Part shown: positions 22,321 to 25,591 of the stretch, piece by piece | Numbering within the stretch: the stretch's first letter is position 1 | How the letters are laid out: each line of letters begins with the position of its first letter | NCBI GenBank assembly: GCA_964472545.1 | Contig: CAYYNP010000130.1 | Coordinates: 1-25,591 of the forward strand | Length of the DNA: 25,591 nt | DNA from: CAYYNP01 sp964472545 | GTDB taxonomy: Bacteria > Planctomycetota > Planctomycetia > Pirellulales > Thermoguttaceae | Reading direction: 5' to 3' | Notes under the pieces: model-generated | The model's input: only the letters and a program-made list of their open reading frames with translations | What the model was told of the DNA's origin: nothing | Databases searched by the model: none | Translations under genes and position numbers: made by a program

Positions 22321-25300
22321 ATGAAAACTACTGCCACCATAAGCCGCCCAACGACGTTGAGTGCCTCCGTATTGGTGATCGTGCTGTGGGCCGTTGCCAC
22401 AGCGGCGGCCGAGCCGCACGCCGCAGGGCTATCCGGCGGCCTGATCGTGTACCTCGGCTGCGGCGACGGGGAACAGTGCGTGGAACTGGCCGACGGAAAC
22501 GACTGTGTGGTTCACGGTTGGGATACGGACGAGAGCCGGGTTGCGAAGGCCAGAGAATCCGTTCGCCGAGAGCGGCTTTCCCACCGCGTGTGGATCGATT
22601 GCCTGGCAAGCGACTCGCTGCCGTATGCGGAGGCGATGGTGAATCTCTGTGTGGTTCAGGACGCTGCCTTGGTTTCGCCGTCCGAAATCGACCGCGTGCT
22701 GGTCCCCGGCGGGATCAAGTGGGTTCGCTCGGAGGCCGGATGGCAGCGGGCCGTCAAGCCGTGGCCGGCCGAGATCGACGAGTGGACGCACTGGCTGCAC
22801 GGGGCCGACGGAAACGCCGTGGCGGAGGATCTGGTGGCCGGTCCGCCGCGGCGGTTGAAGTGGATGGCCGCGCCGCTCTGGTCGCGGTCGCACGACACAC
22901 CGCCCAGCGTGACGTCGATGGTCTCCGCCTCGGGGCGGTTGTTCGCGATCGTCGATGAGGCCCCGGCCAGTATGTCCGGCGCGGCGCCGGACAAATGGTC
23001 GCTGGTGGCCCGCGACGCCTTCAATGGGCTGAAGCTATGGCAACGCCCGATCGACCAGTGGGGCTGGCAAAGCTGGGCCACCGACTTCAAAGTCCGCTTC
23101 ACGATCCCCACGCACATGCCGCGACGGCTCGTGGCGATGGACGATCGGGTCTACGTGACGTTGGGGTTCAACGCACCGCTTTCGGAACTCGACGCCGCCA
23201 GCGGGCGCACGTTGCGGGTCCTTGACGACACCGAGAACACCGACGAAATCCTCTGCCTGGACAATGCGCTGATCGTGGCGATTAACCAGGGACCGCAGGC
23301 ACCGGGAGACGAATCGGGCGACACGCCGGCTCCGCTGAAGAAATGGGTGGCCGCGATCGACCGCACGTCGGGCGAGATGCTCTGGAAGACGGGCGACTAC
23401 GTGGGGCTGCGTTCGAAGACCGGCTCGATGCAGCGGATCAGCCATTTGAGCATGGTCGCCGGCGGCAGACGGGCGTTCTTCGTCGACGGCGAGCGGATCG
23501 TCTCGCTCGATTTGACCGACGGTGGCACTGCTTGGCAGATCGCCCGGCCCAAGGTAGCCGAGAATCTGATGCGCTACAACATCCGTATCACGGACATGTG
23601 CTCGCTGGTCTACCACGACGGGATGGTCTACTTCGCTCAACTCGATCCCGATCGCGGGATCGACTGGCGCGAGATTCGCGGCCGCGTGCATGCCTTCTCG
23701 GCAGCCTCGGGCGAGGAGTTGTGGAGCCGCGAGTGCTCGTCGTGGGGCTGGGCCCATCCGGCCGACCTGTTCGTCATCGACGGCCTCGTCTGGGTCAGCG
23801 GCTTCAAGGACGATTTCTATTACGGTCTCGACCGCCGCAACGGCATCGTGCGGCGAAAGCTCTCAAATCGCAAGGCGTTCGAGAACGGGCATCACCACCG
23901 TTGCTATCGCAACAAGGCGACGCCGAACTTCTTGATGACCAGCTTTCGGGGGCTGGAGTTCATCGATACCCGCTCGGGCGAAACGGACAGGAATCACTGG
24001 GTCCGCGGCACGTGCCGACTAGGGGCCATCCCCTGCAACGGTATGATCTACGCCAACCCGCATCCGTGCGATTGCTACATCAGTTCCAAGCTGAACGGGT
24101 TTCTCGGTCTCCTGCCGGCTGAAGGGGGCTCGGACGAATCTGAGACGCCCTCGCGATTGCACAAGGGCCCGGCCTACGGACTTCCGCTTTCCGCTCCCTC
24201 GTCTCCTACTGCCGACGCCTGGCCGACCTATCGGCACGACTCCACGCGTAGCGGCCGGGCCACGTGTGCAATTCCCACCAAGATCGGCGCCGTGTGGGCG
24301 CGCAATCTAAAGCAACGCGTCACGGCGCCGGTCGTGGCGGGAGATCGCGTGGTGGCCGCGCTGGCCGATTGCCGGGAAGTGATTTCGCTCGACGCGGCTA
24401 CGGGCGAATTTCAGTGGCGTTTCACGGCCGGGGGACGAATCGACACACCGTCCACGCTCGACCACCAACGCGTGCTGTTCGGCTCGGCCGACGGTCACGT
24501 CTACTGTCTGCGGGCGAGCGACGGAGCACTCATCTGGCGTTTCCTGGCCGCGCCGCGCGAGCGATGGGTGTCGTCGCTCGGGCACTTGGAGTCGGCCTGG
24601 CCGGTCCATGGCAGTGTGCTGGTGCGAGACGGCGTCGCCTACTTCACGGCCGGGCGCTCCTCACTGCTGGACGGCGGCATCCGTGCGTGGGCGGTGGACG
24701 TCGACACCGGAGCCGTGTTGAAACGGCAGTGCATTGCGTCGGCACCCGACGTCGACGTCGACTGGGGACGCGATCAGTCGGTCGAGACCGGTGTGCTCTC
24801 CGATCTTCTCGTCGAGCACGGCAACGGCATCTACTTGCGGCATCACCCGATATTGGATACGGAAGCGCCCCAGCGGGTCCCCCGGCACCTGCGAGCGACC
24901 GGCGGCATGTTGGACGAGTCGTGGTTTCATCGTACGCGGTGGTTTCTGGGCGGGGCTCCGATGGCCGAGTATTTGGTCTTCAATGACGCCGGCCTCTGCG
25001 GCGTTCGCGCCCGGCAGAATATCGGCGGCTACGGCGGGCACTTCACCCCCGGCTCGAACGGCTATGAGCTTTTTGCCGCGGGGCTGGTCGAAGATCAGCC
25101 GCGAAAGCCGCCGCTGGTCGCAGGCATCACGCCGCGGCCACCGATGAAGAACGTCGGACGTCCCCGGGGCGGCAGCGACACGCCCAAGGTGCGGGCCCCG
25201 AACGACCGCTGGGCAACCCGCATCGCCGTACGCCCCACGGCGATGGCTCTGGGCGAGAAAACGTTGCTCCTCGGCGGCTGGCCGGACGAACTGGTCGAAG

Positions 25301-25500
25301 GTGATTCCTGGGGCGATCCCTGGGCGGCGTACGAAGGCCGCCGGGGCGGGCGGCTGTTGACGGTTTCGGTGGCAGACGGCAGCGTTATGGCGGAAACCAC
25401 GCTCCCGTCGCCCCCGGTCTTGGACGGAATCGCCGTGGCCGGCGGGCGAATCTACGTGGCGACCGCCGACGGCCGGCTGCTTTGCCTGGGCGAAAGGTAG
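22321..25500 (+). CDS. Exported methyltransferase-like / PQQ-type propeller fusion protein
   Basis: A 1059-residue protein with a signal peptide (MKTTATISRPTTLSASVLVIVLWAVATAAAE). Residues 38-135 look like a truncated Rossmann methyltransferase: LIVYLGCGDGEQCVELA (glycine loop 46-51), VHGWDTDESRVAKAR (acidic end of strand 2) and VLVPGGIKWV. From about 150 the protein is a PQQ-type propeller in two halves: ARDAFNGLKLWQRP, AIDRTSGEMLWKTG, AFSAASGEELWSRE and then SLDAATGEFQWRF, CLRASDGALIWRF, with a conserved stretch GHHHRCYRNKATPNFLMTS and NPHPCDCYIS between. The two halves are joined by a linker near 635-650. The start is chosen for the signal peptide; the Shine-Dalgarno is weak (GAG). A signal peptide on a SAM-type fold is odd because SAM is cytoplasmic; this segment may be non-catalytic. 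Function unknown. Confidence 0.87.
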   Translation: MKTTATISRPTTLSASVLVIVLWAVATAAAEPHAAGLSGGLIVYLGCGDGEQCVELADGNDCVVHGWDTDESRVAKARESVRRERLSHRVWIDCLASDSLPYAEAMVNLCVVQDAALVSPSEIDRVLVPGGIKWVRSEAGWQRAVKPWPAEIDEWTHWLHGADGNAVAEDLVAGPPRRLKWMAAPLWSRSHDTPPSVTSMVSASGRLFAIVDEAPASMSGAAPDKWSLVARDAFNGLKLWQRPIDQWGWQSWATDFKVRFTIPTHMPRRLVAMDDRVYVTLGFNAPLSELDAASGRTLRVLDDTENTDEILCLDNALIVAINQGPQAPGDESGDTPAPLKKWVAAIDRTSGEMLWKTGDYVGLRSKTGSMQRISHLSMVAGGRRAFFVDGERIVSLDLTDGGTAWQIARPKVAENLMRYNIRITDMCSLVYHDGMVYFAQLDPDRGIDWREIRGRVHAFSAASGEELWSRECSSWGWAHPADLFVIDGLVWVSGFKDDFYYGLDRRNGIVRRKLSNRKAFENGHHHRCYRNKATPNFLMTSFRGLEFIDTRSGETDRNHWVRGTCRLGAIPCNGMIYANPHPCDCYISSKLNGFLGLLPAEGGSDESETPSRLHKGPAYGLPLSAPSSPTADAWPTYRHDSTRSGRATCAIPTKIGAVWARNLKQRVTAPVVAGDRVVAALADCREVISLDAATGEFQWRFTAGGRIDTPSTLDHQRVLFGSADGHVYCLRASDGALIWRFLAAPRERWVSSLGHLESAWPVHGSVLVRDGVAYFTAGRSSLLDGGIRAWAVDVDTGAVLKRQCIASAPDVDVDWGRDQSVETGVLSDLLVEHGNGIYLRHHPILDTEAPQRVPRHLRATGGMLDESWFHRTRWFLGGAPMAEYLVFNDAGLCGVRARQNIGGYGGHFTPGSNGYELFAAGLVEDQPRKPPLVAGITPRPPMKNVGRPRGGSDTPKVRAPNDRWATRIAVRPTAMALGEKTLLLGGWPDELVEGDSWGDPWAAYEGRRGGRLLTVSVADGSVMAETTLPSPPVLDGIAVAGGRIYVATADGRLLCLGER

Positions 25501-25591
25501 GGTGGCCCGGGCGGTTTTGCGGAAAGGACGTTGCGATCTAAGCTCGACTCTTGCCGATTTTGAGAGCTTACACGGTCTGGGCCAGATAGTC
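25501..25591. other. Window end, no feature seen
   Basis: 91 bases after the stop codon of the methyltransferase-like/propeller gene. No hairpin, repeat or start of a further gene could be supported. Confidence 0.4.

Overview
The window looks like chromosomal DNA of a planctomycete (Pirellulales-like), probably from a draft or metagenome assembly. The signs are high GC, several very long secreted proteins typical of the phylum (PQQ-type propellers, VCBS/FG-GAP proteins, a sulfatase, and a cytochrome/SUMF1 fusion), a BlaI repressor without a sensor, and dispersed short hairpin repeats. A run of exactly 100 N at 15003-15102 marks a scaffold gap. Phylum assignment rests on protein character only; there is no rRNA or tRNA here. 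All family names come from reading motifs; no database search was run.

Layout. 77-2611 (-) is a secreted PQQ-like propeller protein, divergent from a sulfatase at 2769-4316 (+). 4397-6950 (-) holds two tandem paralogous VCBS/FG-GAP proteins. They lie downstream of a BlaI-type repressor (7004-7378, -) that has a well-formed promoter with a dyad operator over its -10. Upstream is an ECF sigma factor (7512-8126, -). A 98-bp MITE-like element with TTA target duplications (8408-8505) abuts the stop codon of an HNH endonuclease gene (8506-9342, -). 9651-10586 (+) carries a small two-knuckle zinc protein and a membrane-anchored thermonuclease-like protein.

10624-14902 (+) is a tightly packed run: a promoter, leuB, an AAA ATPase, a small partner protein overlapping it by 4 bp, and an alpha-oxoamine synthase 4 bp later. 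The ATPase pair has visibly lower GC than leuB and resembles a two-gene nucleotide-sensing/effector defence module; it is the best candidate for an under-described system. After it comes an array of identical 34-bp hairpin repeats interrupted by the assembly gap (14918-15231). Then follow an SDR oxidoreductase, a KaiC/RecA-like ATPase and a flavodoxin-fold reductase overlapping it by 4 bp.

17679-25500 is a block of envelope proteins: a PQQ-like lipoprotein and, just upstream of it, a 1027-residue protein that joins a TolB/HzsA-like propeller, two CxxCH haem motifs and a SUMF1-like domain without catalytic cysteines. Divergent from these is a 1059-residue protein with a signal peptide, a methyltransferase-like segment and a PQQ-type propeller.

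Across the window, one family of short hairpins recurs (1-52, 8447-8465, 9982-10031, 14918-15231). The copies differ by paired changes that keep the stem, so the structure itself appears to be maintained.
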